Source: an uncultured Ruminococcus sp.
GTDB taxonomy: Bacteria > Bacillota > Clostridia > Oscillospirales > Acutalibacteraceae
DNA length: 64,000 bases
Direction: 5' to 3'
Assembly (NCBI GenBank): GCA_902778175.1
Contig: CACYWT010000019.1
Coordinates: 17,394-81,393, forward strand
The notes under the pieces are model-generated. The model did not search any database. It saw only the letters and a program-made list of their open reading frames with translations, and was not told where the DNA came from. Below are positions 9,253-16,844 of the stretch, in pieces (position 1 is the stretch's first letter; each line of letters starts with the position of its first letter). Position numbers and translations under genes: made by a program.

Positions 9253-9280
9253 AAAGCCCGAAACTTACGTTCCGAGCTTT
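9253..9280 (-). terminator. Terminator between the two pilin genes
   Basis: An 11-bp stem (9253-9263 with 9270-9280) including G-U pairs, a 6-nt loop, then TTTTG on the minus strand. It lies 50 nt after the major pilin stop, so read-through would set the level of the next pilin gene. Confidence 0.75.
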
Positions 9281-9330
9281 TGATCAGTTTAATTAATCAC
9301 GTTTGATAAATCAATCAGGGTTCAGTACTC

Positions 9331-9891
9331 TTATGATCCACTATTAGTAGACTTAGAAACGCCGTAGAGAGTTGAGAAAGTATCTGTACCATAAGCTGCA
9401 TCGCCTTCGCCATATTTCATATCTGCAGTTTTACCTGCACCTGCTGCATTATCACCTTGGAGAACAGGGTCTTCCTTGAAGAGGATAGTACCTACAGTAT
9501 ATTTATCAAAAGCTGTCGTTACATAAACCATATCTTGAACCTTGATTGCAAGACCGGAATAAGCCTGAGCATCAGCTACTGTAAGATCACAAGCAGCATC
9601 TTTTCTTTCGGTTGTAGATGCTGAGGGCTTAGGAAGAGATGTTTTTACATCGCCCTTGTTGTTATCATTGATCGTACCTGATGTTACGCCTGCATAGAAC
9701 TCTTTACAAGCGTTGTTAAGGGTAGAAGCATCGCTCTGGCCGCCGGAAGTAGTAGCGCTGTTGATGATACCGATAACTGCCGGGATTGCGATAGCTGCGA
9801 GAATTGCAAGGATTGCAATTACAACTACGAGCTCAACGAGTGTGAAACCTTTTTTGCTCTGCTTAGCGAGCAATTTCTGCTGGAGTGTCAT
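9331..9891 (-). CDS. pilA: Major type IV pilin
   Basis: 186 residues. The leader MTLQQKLLAKQSKKG is followed by FTLVELVVVIAILAILAAIAIPAVIGIINS (class III signal, Glu5, helix Pro). The globular domain has Cys pairs (NNACKEF and DAACDL). It is the first gene of the locus and has a consensus sigma-A promoter with an untranslated leader of about 80 nt, which fits high expression of a structural subunit. Ruminococcus albus is known to use type IV pilin-like proteins in adhesion to cellulose; a similar role here is inference. Confidence 0.93.
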   Translation of the reverse strand: MTLQQKLLAKQSKKGFTLVELVVVIAILAILAAIAIPAVIGIINSATTSGGQSDASTLNNACKEFYAGVTSGTINDNNKGDVKTSLPKPSASTTERKDAACDLTVADAQAYSGLAIKVQDMVYVTTAFDKYTVGTILFKEDPVLQGDNAAGAGKTADMKYGEGDAAYGTDTFSTLYGVSKSTNSGS

Positions 9892-9975
9892 GATAGATTA
9901 CCTCTTTCTTAATAAAAATTTTTTTACTTTGAACTCTCGCCCTGAAGGGGTGGGCGTTTGTTCTTTGTTGAATAT

Positions 9976-10004
9976 ATATTAACTCTTTATGAACAAAATG
10001 TCAA
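9976..10004 (-). promoter_or_regulatory. Consensus sigma-A promoter of the major pilin gene
   Basis: On the minus strand, TTGACA (9999-10004) is followed after exactly 17 nt by TAATAT (9976-9981), five of six matches to the -10. The transcript would start near 9969, giving a leader of about 78 nt with a small hairpin (CGCCC with GGGCG, near 9940-9958) before a GAAAGAGG ribosome-binding site. Confidence 0.8.
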
Positions 10005-10350
10005 TAGGTTTTTTACAAAAATTTAAATTTTTTCTGTCAAAATACGGGGAGAATTTTTGTGCATATTGTATAAGTTGGATTTTATTTTTGTTTTCTTGTG
10101 CGATTTTTATTTATATTTTATTCCCGAAGCATGGGGCTTTTGTATATTTTTACTACATATCTGTCATATTGAATTATGAACAAAAAGACTTTTTATTAAT
10201 ATTCAGTTCATAATTTTAAAAAATTATTAAAAAACTTTTGAATAAATTATGATTATTTTTCTTTTTCGGAATAAAAATTCATAATTTCCGGAAATCCGAT
10301 CCCGTTTTTTACAAAAAATCATTTCAGCCGGAACGATCATTCCGAAAAAA
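10005..10350. other. AT-rich gene-free stretch upstream of the pilin promoter
   Basis: Between the pilin promoter and the glyA terminator the sequence is strongly AT-rich, with runs of A and T and no plausible gene. It could bend or bind regulators upstream of the pilin promoter; no defined site was recognised. Confidence 0.4.
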
Positions 10351-10377
10351 ATCTCCCCGGAAAAGCTCCGGAGAGAT
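10351..10377 (-). terminator. Rho-independent terminator of glyA
   Basis: A 10-bp stem (ATCTCCCCGG with CCGGAGAGAT, one mismatch), 7-nt loop, followed on the minus strand by seven T residues. It starts 12 nt after the glyA stop. Confidence 0.9.
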
Positions 10378-10389
10378 GATTTACAATTA

Positions 10390-11646
10390 TTATTTGTAGA
10401 GAGGGAATTTTTCGCAGATCTCTGCAACTCCTGCCTTGATAGCCTCTGCGTTATTCTCGAAATCATTAAGCGCAAGGGTGATATACTCCGCGATCTTATC
10501 CATTTCTTCAACGCCAAGACCTCTTGTGGTAACAGCCGCTGTTCCCAGACGGACGCCGCTGGTCACGAAGGGACTTCTCTTTTCATTCGGAACGGTATTC
10601 TTATTCGCAGTTATGCGTACCTCATCAAGTCTGTGTTCAAGCTCCTTGCCCGTTACCTCACTGTCGGTTAGGTCGAGCAGCATTACATGGTTATCCGTAC
10701 CGCCGGAAACGAGCTTGCAGCCTCTGCTTGTCAGACCATCAGCCAGAGCCTTTGCATTCTTTACTATATTTTCGCCGTAGGTCTTGAATTCCGGTTTGAG
10801 AGCCTCACCGAAGCATACAGCCTTTGCAGCGATAACGTGCATGAGCGGACCGCCCTGTGTGCCGGGGAATACTGACTTATTGACTGCCTTTGCAAGCTCC
10901 TCGTCATTTGTCAGGATCATGCCGCCGCGCGGACCTCTGAGAGTCTTGTGAGTTGTCGTTGTTGTGAAGTGCGCATAGGGGACCGGGCTGGGATGTACTC
11001 CGGCAGCAACAAGTCCTGCGATATGAGCCATATCCACCATAAGGTATGCGCCGCAGGCGTCTGCGATCTCACGGAAACGGGGGAAGTCGATGATCCTCGG
11101 ATAAGCCGACGCGCCGCAGACGATCATTTTCGGCTTGACCTGCATAGCAGTTTCGTAAACCTTGTCATAATCTATTCTGTGGGTAACGGGATCAACACCG
11201 TAGGAAACGAAGTTATAATATTTACCGGAAATATTTACAGGTGAACCGTGGGTAAGGTGTCCGCCCTCAGAAAGCGTCATACCCATAACGGTATCGCCGG
11301 GCTTGAGCATTGCGAAATAAACGGCTGTATTTGCCTGTGCGCCGGAATGGGGCTGGACATTGGCAAATTTTGCGCCGAAGAGTTTGCAAGCGCGGTCGAT
11401 AGCGATCTGCTCTGCCACGTCAACATACTGGCAGCCGCCGTAATATCTCTTTCCGGGATAGCCCTCTGCATACTTGTTTGTCAGAACCGAACCCATTGCC
11501 GCCATCACCGCAGGAGAAACGATATTCTCGGAAGCGATAAGTTCAAGATTCTGCTGCTGTCTTTTAAGCTCGTCGCCCATAGCGGCAGCAAGCTCGCTGT
11601 CGTATTTGCCGACGAAACCGATACTGTCCATAAGATCATTATACAT
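10390..11646 (-). CDS. glyA: Serine hydroxymethyltransferase
   Basis: 418 residues, the usual length for bacterial SHMT. The PLP lysine is in the diagnostic stretch [15 protein letters not shown] (about residues 227-240). [15 protein letters not shown] and [15 protein letters not shown] are family signatures in the N-terminal part. The enzyme converts serine and tetrahydrofolate to glycine and 5,10-methylene-THF, feeding one-carbon metabolism. It is monocistronic: a terminator lies immediately downstream and the gene is divergent from spoIIR. Confidence 0.98.
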   Translation of the reverse strand: MYNDLMDSIGFVGKYDSELAAAMGDELKRQQQNLELIASENIVSPAVMAAMGSVLTNKYAEGYPGKRYYGGCQYVDVAEQIAIDRACKLFGAKFANVQPHSGAQANTAVYFAMLKPGDTVMGMTLSEGGHLTHGSPVNISGKYYNFVSYGVDPVTHRIDYDKVYETAMQVKPKMIVCGASAYPRIIDFPRFREIADACGAYLMVDMAHIAGLVAAGVHPSPVPYAHFTTTTTHKTLRGPRGGMILTNDEELAKAVNKSVFPGTQGGPLMHVIAAKAVCFGEALKPEFKTYGENIVKNAKALADGLTSRGCKLVSGGTDNHVMLLDLTDSEVTGKELEHRLDEVRITANKNTVPNEKRSPFVTSGVRLGTAAVTTRGLGVEEMDKIAEYITLALNDFENNAEAIKAGVAEICEKFPLYK

Positions 11647-11734
11647 TGGTACATACCTCTTTCAGTTATTATTCTTTTTATTTCCACCGAAAACGGTGAT
11701 TTTCTTTATTATATCATAAATTTGAACCTTATTC

Positions 11735-11751
11735 AATCGCCGCAGGCGATT
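11735..11751. other. Palindrome between glyA and spoIIR
   Basis: AATCGCC-gca-GGCGATT, a perfect 7-bp inverted repeat with T-rich flanks on the right, in the 187-nt divergent intergenic region. It could be an operator for either gene or a transcription insulator. A smaller hairpin (CACCG with CGGTG) lies near 11684-11696. Confidence 0.35.
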
Positions 11752-11775
11752 ATTTTTCAAATTTATTACAGAACC

Positions 11776-11804
11776 GTATATTCCCTTCCTGTCTGGTCAA
11801 TACT
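11776..11804 (+). promoter_or_regulatory. Candidate forespore-sigma promoter of spoIIR
   Basis: GTATA (11776-11780), 17 nt, CAATACT (11798-11804). The -35 matches the GYATA of SigF/SigG promoters. The spoVAE gene in this window has a closely similar arrangement (GAATA, 16 nt, CAATGCT). In Bacillus spoIIR is SigF-dependent. The assignment is tentative because the -10 does not fit the SigF consensus fully. Confidence 0.35.
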
Positions 11805-11833
11805 CTGCATGACAAAACAACGGAGGGATAATT

Positions 11834-12424
11834 ATGAAGCTTCTTTTCAGATCATTCTGCTGTGCGGTGATAATCTCCTGTCTGCTGTCGCTTACCGGAT
11901 TCTGCGGCGCCTGCGACGATATCGGCAGCCGGGTATTCCGCCTGCATATAATCGCCAATTCCGACAGTAAATACGATCAGCAGCTCAAACTCCTTGTACG
12001 GAACGAGATCACCGAATATACGGACTCTCTTTTTGCCGGCTGCAAAAGCAAGGAGGAGGCAATGAACGCAGCAGCAGAGCATAAAAGCGAAATCATTTCA
12101 AGAAGCCGGGCCGTACTCAGAGATCACGGCTGCAATGCCAAAGTCGATGCATATATAACAAAAATGAGGTTCGATACAAGGGTATATAAGGATTTCACCC
12201 TTCCCGCAGGAGAATATGACGCCCTGCGCATAGTTATCGGTGAAGGCCGGGGACATAACTGGTGGTGCGTACTCTTCCCTGCCGTATGCGTACCGTCGGC
12301 AAGCGGAAATATAGACGACGTTCTCAGCAGCGAAGAATCAGATATAGTCCGCGGCAGCGACCGCTACGAGATACGTTTCAAGGCGGTGGAGATTTTCCAG
12401 AGTATTCTCGGATTGTTCGGATAA
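11834..12424 (+). CDS. spoIIR: Stage II sporulation protein R
   Basis: 196 residues with an N-terminal signal sequence (about residues 1-27). The mature part begins with the family stretch RVFRLHIIANSDS followed by DQQLKLLVRNEI, and later has YDALRIVIGEGRGHNWWCVLFP, the signature of SpoIIR. In endospore formers it is made in the forespore, secreted into the intermembrane space and triggers SpoIIGA-dependent processing of pro-SigE in the mother cell. Its presence implies a spore-forming ancestry and possibly a sporulating strain. GGAGGG precedes the ATG by 6 nt. A convergent terminator follows the stop. Confidence 0.95.
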   Translation: MKLLFRSFCCAVIISCLLSLTGFCGACDDIGSRVFRLHIIANSDSKYDQQLKLLVRNEITEYTDSLFAGCKSKEEAMNAAAEHKSEIISRSRAVLRDHGCNAKVDAYITKMRFDTRVYKDFTLPAGEYDALRIVIGEGRGHNWWCVLFPAVCVPSASGNIDDVLSSEESDIVRGSDRYEIRFKAVEIFQSILGLFG

Positions 12425-12433
12425 GAAAAACAA

Positions 12434-12454
12434 CCCCACGGAAAAACCGTGAGG
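12434..12454. terminator. Bidirectional terminator between spoIIR and the Big_2 gene
   Basis: An 8-bp stem with one mismatch (CCCCACGG with CCGTGAGG) around a 5-nt A-rich loop, A-rich on the left and right flanks, serving two convergent genes. Confidence 0.7.
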
Positions 12455-12463
12455 CTGAAAAAA

Positions 12464-13867
12464 TTATTTCCAGTTCGTAAAGCCTATGTCTTTCATATGC
12501 ATACCGCAGTATTTATAAAGCATACTGTCCCACTTCGCCATATATGCCTTTGCCTTGGTATTGCCGACGCTCTTGCCCTTTGAGAGCATATCCTTATCAT
12601 ATGTTTCAGTAAGGTCTGTACCCATAACTAAATCAGTTGCCTCAAACGGAATAACAGCCGATTTTGTAAGACTCGCAGATTTGCCCTCGGCAGTCATCAT
12701 TACACCGTTGTTGGTTTCTCCGCCCTCTTCGGTAACAACCATCCACGAAAAGAGCATACCGTACTTTTTTTCCTTATCATCCATTGCCATAACAAGCATA
12801 TACACATTATCTCCGTCAAGTCTTGCCTCTGTGCCTACGAATTGTAAAATATCGTTTTCTATATCATACGATATTCCGTAACCGCTTCCCTTCCGGGCAT
12901 CCTGATCAAGATTTCCAACCATTACCATAACCTGACCGGATTCACTGTCGTAATGAGCCTTGTCCGCCTTCATCTTTGAGACAAGCTTAGCATATCCGCT
13001 CTGAGCCGGTGTATTGGATGCAACAACTACCTTGCAGCTTGCTTCCTTGCCGTTATAGGTGCGCACGGTAACATATGCCGTACCCGGCGCAACTGCAGTA
13101 AAGTTACCTGTCCAGTCGGTCTTTGTCATTTTTACTATCTTTGCATTGCTTGTGCGGTAGTTACGTGTTGCACAGCCTGAATTTGACGGAACAGATGCAC
13201 TCAGGGATGCACTCTGACCCACCTTGAGATTAATCAGTCCTCTGCTGAGAGTCACTTTTGTCGGAGCAGCCTTGACTGTTACCTTGCAGGTGCTTTCCTT
13301 GCCGTTATAGATACGGACAGTCACATAAGCCACACCTGTCTTCATTGCGGTAAAGCTGCCTGTCCATTTTGTATTCGTCATTTTTACGATGCTGCTGTTG
13401 CTTGTGCGGTAATTCCTGTTTGCGGAAGCCGCTCCGTCATTCACGCCTGAGCCGAGAGTGAAGCTCTCCCCTACGCCGAGGGTAAGAACTCCCTTTGTAA
13501 GAGTTACCTTCGACGGACGGTTCTTTACTGTAACGGTACATTTTGCAGTCCTGCCGTCAGCAGTCTTTGCTGTGATAACGACAGTACCCGTTTTCTTTCC
13601 GGTAACAAGTCCGCCGTTTACAGAGGCAATGCTGTTTTTCGTGCTTGTCCAATTCACAGCCTTGCCGGAGGTAACATTTATACGGAAGCTTTCTCCGATC
13701 CCGAGGGAAAAAGACGTCTTGTCGAGCTTTATCCCCGCAGCAGCTGCATTAACGGCAACAGCCGTATCAGCTATCTGAGGAAGTACAGTTATCCCTCCGC
13801 CGAAAAGCATAGCGGCGCTAATACCTATTGCCGCTATCCTGCGGAACAGTTTTCTTGTTTTCTTCAA
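12464..13867 (-). CDS. Secreted protein with three Big_2 (Ig-like) repeats
   Basis: About 467 residues from the TTG at 13867, chosen because AAAGGTGAT lies just upstream and the protein then begins with a typical signal peptide (MKKTRKLFRR, then a hydrophobic core ending AAAA). Three bacterial Ig-like group 2 domains of about 80 residues follow (about 45-120, 122-205 and 207-290), sharing the strand signatures GVGESFTLGSG and YVTVRxYNGKEASCKV. The last 170 residues are a different, unrecognised domain. No cell-wall anchor or membrane helix is seen, so it is probably released or bound non-covalently. The SGNH-hydrolase gene ends 25 nt upstream. A paralogue lies at 45118-46464. Confidence 0.85.
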   Translation of the reverse strand: MKKTRKLFRRIAAIGISAAMLFGGGITVLPQIADTAVAVNAAAAGIKLDKTSFSLGIGESFRINVTSGKAVNWTSTKNSIASVNGGLVTGKKTGTVVITAKTADGRTAKCTVTVKNRPSKVTLTKGVLTLGVGESFTLGSGVNDGAASANRNYRTSNSSIVKMTNTKWTGSFTAMKTGVAYVTVRIYNGKESTCKVTVKAAPTKVTLSRGLINLKVGQSASLSASVPSNSGCATRNYRTSNAKIVKMTKTDWTGNFTAVAPGTAYVTVRTYNGKEASCKVVVASNTPAQSGYAKLVSKMKADKAHYDSESGQVMVMVGNLDQDARKGSGYGISYDIENDILQFVGTEARLDGDNVYMLVMAMDDKEKKYGMLFSWMVVTEEGGETNNGVMMTAEGKSASLTKSAVIPFEATDLVMGTDLTETYDKDMLSKGKSVGNTKAKAYMAKWDSMLYKYCGMHMKDIGFTNWK

Positions 13868-13892
13868 TTTGATCACCTTTCTTAATTAATAT

Positions 13893-14777
13893 TTATGATA
13901 ATTCACTATCATCAGATTCATCGCTATGCTCACGCAGGTATTCGTTCCATATATCATAGAGCAGCACCGCAAATTCACGGTAGCCCTCCGGATAATAATG
14001 TCCTGCCACAGCATTGTCAAGCAGCACCTTATCATTAAGGTATCTGTCCTTATATTTTTCAAGATCAAGAAGTCTTGTATTATAATCCTTTTCGTACTCT
14101 GCGCAGATATCTCTTATCGCATCATTATACGGATCATAGCGCTCGGCATCATATCCGCCGTTTTCACCGTCCGGCATAGTCTGCATGAAAATACAGGAAT
14201 CCGGACTGATATCATGGACCTCACGGACGATCCTTGACATACATCCGTAAAAGCTTGTTTTATCGCTGCCGATATCATCGGCAGTACCGACATCAAGATG
14301 CATTCCGGGGCTGTCGGAGGCGTCGTTCAGTCCCAGACCGATAATATATGCGTCCACCTTTCCGGTTTCCTTTGCCTTGGGAAGTCCCCTCGGCGTATAG
14401 AGCCAGCTCTCAGCCGTAGCTCCGCTTTTGCCGCAGTTGATATATTCGCAGCCTGTCATTTCGCTCATATAATGCGGCCACGCAAGATCTTCATTTGTTT
14501 CTGTCGCAAATCCGCTGCTGTCGAGAGTATAGCCTGCGGTAAAGCTGTCCCCTATGCAGCAAACCCTGCGGAACATGGAGCAATCCGTCTTTGAGATCTT
14601 ACTGCTGCTTTTTGACGCTGTTATTTCCTCTTTGCTTTCCGCCGCCGCGGAAGAAATACTGCTCACGCTGCTCTCCTCCTGTCTGCTTGTTTTATCCGGT
14701 GTCCGGGCTGCGCAGCCTGCCGCTGTAAAAAACATAACAGCAGATACCGCAGCCGCAATTATATTCCGTATTTTCAT
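13893..14777 (-). CDS. SGNH/GDSL-family hydrolase lipoprotein
   Basis: 294 residues. The N-terminus is a lipoprotein signal with lipobox TAAGC (Cys about residue 22), followed by a Ser/Glu-rich linker. The catalytic domain shows block I CIGDSFTAG (nucleophile Ser), the Gly of block II, block III GLGLND (oxyanion Asn) and a C-terminal region with His (NAVAGHYYPEGY), as in SGNH esterases. The substrate is unknown; a surface polysaccharide or peptidoglycan O-acyl esterase is plausible. It is followed directly by the Big_2 protein gene, suggesting both act at the cell surface. Confidence 0.82.
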   Translation of the reverse strand: MKIRNIIAAAVSAVMFFTAAGCAARTPDKTSRQEESSVSSISSAAAESKEEITASKSSSKISKTDCSMFRRVCCIGDSFTAGYTLDSSGFATETNEDLAWPHYMSEMTGCEYINCGKSGATAESWLYTPRGLPKAKETGKVDAYIIGLGLNDASDSPGMHLDVGTADDIGSDKTSFYGCMSRIVREVHDISPDSCIFMQTMPDGENGGYDAERYDPYNDAIRDICAEYEKDYNTRLLDLEKYKDRYLNDKVLLDNAVAGHYYPEGYREFAVLLYDIWNEYLREHSDESDDSELS

Positions 14778-14843
14778 CTGGTATCTCCGCCTGGATCATT
14801 ATTGTTGCCTGAATTGGTTCTTCCGGGATTTCCTGCTGTAATA

Positions 14844-14873
14844 TGAATAAAAATCCGATCCCTGACAATGCTA
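14844..14873 (+). promoter_or_regulatory. Candidate SigG-type promoter of spoVAE
   Basis: TGAATA (14844-14849) and AATGCTA (14867-14873; five of seven to CATACTA) with a 17-nt spacer. The ATG is 20 nt beyond the -10, so the transcript would begin just before the GGGAGGG ribosome-binding site. The spoVA genes of Bacillus are SigG-controlled. The pattern resembles the one upstream of spoIIR. Confidence 0.4.
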
Positions 14874-14892
14874 TTATTCAGGGAGGGATAAT

Positions 14893-15246
14893 ATGCAGTT
14901 TTTATATGCATTTCTTATCGGAGGTATACTGTGCGTGATCGCTCAGATCCTCATCGACAAAACCGGTCTTACACCTGCGCGTATTCTTGTGATCTATGTT
15001 ACGGCAGGAGTAGTTCTGACTGCCGCCGGTCTTTACGAACCGCTCGTAAACCTTGCAGGAGCAGGAGCGACCGTACCGCTGACGGGTTTCGGATATTCTC
15101 TTGCAAAGGGAGTGGAAGAAAGCATCAGCCGCGACGGATATACAGGTATCCTCAGCGGAGGGCTGAGCGCGTGTTCCGCAGGAATAGCCGCAGCGATTTT
15201 TTTCGCCTATACCATGTCCTTATTCAGAAAGCCTAAAACAAAGTAG
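14893..15246 (+). CDS. spoVAE: Stage V sporulation protein AE
   Basis: 117 residues and three to four membrane helices, matching the SpoVAE/SpoVAEb family in length. Recognisable stretches are the opening FLIGGILCVIAQILIDKT, the central PLVNLAGAGATVPLTGFGY and the later LSGGLSACSAGIAAAIFFAY. In Bacillus it is part of the SpoVA channel that moves dipicolinic acid into the spore core and out during germination. Here it stands alone: no spoVAC or spoVAD lies beside it in the window. A stem-loop follows 38 nt after the stop. Confidence 0.9.
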   Translation: MQFLYAFLIGGILCVIAQILIDKTGLTPARILVIYVTAGVVLTAAGLYEPLVNLAGAGATVPLTGFGYSLAKGVEESISRDGYTGILSGGLSACSAGIAAAIFFAYTMSLFRKPKTK

Positions 15247-15284
15247 CCGTCTGATGACAACACATTCAGCCGGAACAAGCATAT

Positions 15285-15311
15285 GACCGGAGAATAAATG
15301 AATCTCCGGTC
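15285..15311. terminator. Stem-loop between convergent spoVAE and yitT-family genes
   Basis: Perfect 9-bp stem (GACCGGAGA with TCTCCGGTC), 9-nt loop, with only short T-runs on either side. It is placed to terminate both convergent genes. Confidence 0.6.
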
Positions 15312-15339
15312 TTTGCCGCGTCCATTCATTATCGGTTCG

Positions 15340-16227
15340 TCAGTTATTCGGGCGGCGGTAGAAGTTGCCCCTGACCTCCTCCGATTTTATTACATTAATA
15401 AATGCGCCGGGATCCGTAGTCTTTATCAGGGCGATCACGCGGCGTATCTCGTCGGACGATACTACGGAATAGATCATTCTTCGCTCAACGCCTTTATATA
15501 ATCCCGTACCCCTGAATAAAGTACCGTCATGGTTGGTGCAGTCCCTTATCACGGTATATACCTCGTCAGGCTTTTCAGTGATAATAAGCAGCGTCTGCTT
15601 CTGATATCTGCGGTAGAGCAGCTGTATTATCATTGTAGAACAGAACTGCAGTATGATCGAATACATCGCGCTCGTCCAGTTGAACAACATTCCGGAAAGA
15701 GCAAGCACAACTATATTCCCTGCAAATATGTAATTCCACGCATCCTTGCCGTAATGCTCGGATATGAATATCGAAATGAAATCCGTTCCTCCGCTGGTCG
15801 CATTATTCAGCAGGCATATTGCGATAGCCGTTCCGTTGATTATTCCTCCGAAAACCGAACAAAGAAGTATATCGTCAGTCATGTGCAGATCGGGCATGAT
15901 ATCCGCGAAGGACGAGGACAGCACTATCATTATAAGCGAATACACCGTGAAACGCCTGCCTATGAATTTAAAGCTTATAAGCGCCGGAAAAGCATTCAGC
16001 GGAATGTATATCACACTGAGCGGAAGAGCAATTCCGCAGAATTTCAGCAATACCTGCTGTGAAAGCAGCGATACTCCGGTAAAGCCGCCTGCAAGAAGTC
16101 CGGCGCTGCGCAGAAAATTCCTGATCGAAAAGCCGTACATTGCCGCCGCAAGAACGACACATACTATCTTGCGCAGCTCCCTCAGAAAAAGTCTTCCCTT
16201 TCCTGTTTTTCCAGCCATATCCGTCAC
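15340..16227 (-). CDS. YitT family membrane protein
   Basis: 295 residues. The N-terminal half (about residues 20-205) has five to six membrane helices with the YitT/DUF161 signatures GLLAGGFTGVSLL and SGGTDFISIFIS. The C-terminal 85 residues form the cytoplasmic DUF2179 domain (TEKPDEVYTVI, GTGLYKGVERRMIYSV). The function of this family is not established; a transporter or membrane sensor role has been suggested. The gene follows the PH-domain gene by 56 nt on the same strand. Confidence 0.9.
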   Translation of the reverse strand: MTDMAGKTGKGRLFLRELRKIVCVVLAAAMYGFSIRNFLRSAGLLAGGFTGVSLLSQQVLLKFCGIALPLSVIYIPLNAFPALISFKFIGRRFTVYSLIMIVLSSSFADIMPDLHMTDDILLCSVFGGIINGTAIAICLLNNATSGGTDFISIFISEHYGKDAWNYIFAGNIVVLALSGMLFNWTSAMYSIILQFCSTMIIQLLYRRYQKQTLLIITEKPDEVYTVIRDCTNHDGTLFRGTGLYKGVERRMIYSVVSSDEIRRVIALIKTTDPGAFINVIKSEEVRGNFYRRPNN

Positions 16228-16283
16228 CTCCGCTAAAATCTGACGGTCACGCTCCGCGCTGGCGAAAGCACGGCGCTTTTTTA

Positions 16284-16715
16284 TCAGAAGTCCATATCAT
16301 CTCCGTGATGGTCGTTGAAATCATATGCGCCGTCAACGATCTCGCTCTGGCGCATTTTCATGCGTATCCTGTCCTTTTCGACAGCATCGGATAACGTATC
16401 TTTAAATTCACGGACGTGCTTTATATTCTTGATCTCGAGCGTCGGATTGGTCTTGTCATGGGAATAGACCGTAAGAGTTCCTATACCAAACATTTTCTGG
16501 AACAGAGTGCGGCTCAGTTCCATATCCGTTACCCTGTACATAAGGATCTCGTTTTCCGTACTTCTCAGCAGTCCTTTCTGAATGATGATCTTTTTTTCGG
16601 TAAGTATATATTTTGTGAATGTCCACGGTATACCGAAAAATCCCCAGCGCTTTCTTTCACGCATCAGTTCATTATTCACGCCTATTTTCAAGTTTGTTTC
16701 TTCTGACATATGCAA
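16284..16715 (-). CDS. Bacterial PH-domain protein
   Basis: 143 residues. The central part (about residues 25-115) has the pattern of the bPH_2/DUF304 family: WTFTKYILTEKKIIIQKGLL, then ILMYRVTDMELSRTLFQKMFGIGTLTVYS. Unlike the membrane YdbS/YdbT proteins it has no clear transmembrane helices. The C-terminal tail is His- and Asp-rich (FNDHHGDDMDF). Its role is unknown. The start could be the first or third codon (Met in both cases). A short MITE-like repeat lies 57 nt upstream. Confidence 0.75.
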   Translation of the reverse strand: MHMSEETNLKIGVNNELMRERKRWGFFGIPWTFTKYILTEKKIIIQKGLLRSTENEILMYRVTDMELSRTLFQKMFGIGTLTVYSHDKTNPTLEIKNIKHVREFKDTLSDAVEKDRIRMKMRQSEIVDGAYDFNDHHGDDMDF

Positions 16716-16771
16716 TTCCTCCTGATGTACAAAATTCAGCTATGACGGTTTTGGCGCCATAACTGAATTTC

Positions 16772-16836
16772 AGGCAATACCGCACAAAGATGTGGTGCTA
16801 AGCATTAAGACGGACTTTGTGCGGTATTGACTTTAA
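16772..16836. repeat. Deleted copy of the TA-flanked palindromic (MITE-like) repeat
   Basis: A 65-bp copy that retains both ends of the element seen at 20420-20595 and 27853-28032: AGGCAATACCGCACAAAG at the left and its near-complement at the right, plus the inner GATGTGGTGCTAAGC. The long middle is missing, as if deleted between short homologies. It begins 8 nt after the pfkA stop and forms a 14-bp perfect stem, so it may act as a pfkA terminator. Confidence 0.8.
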
Positions 16837-16844
16837 TTTACAGA

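Noticed and set aside
15529..16062. 177-codon plus-strand frame opposite the yitT-family gene
   Set aside because: Shadow of the minus-strand coding sequence, with no domain or initiation signal.
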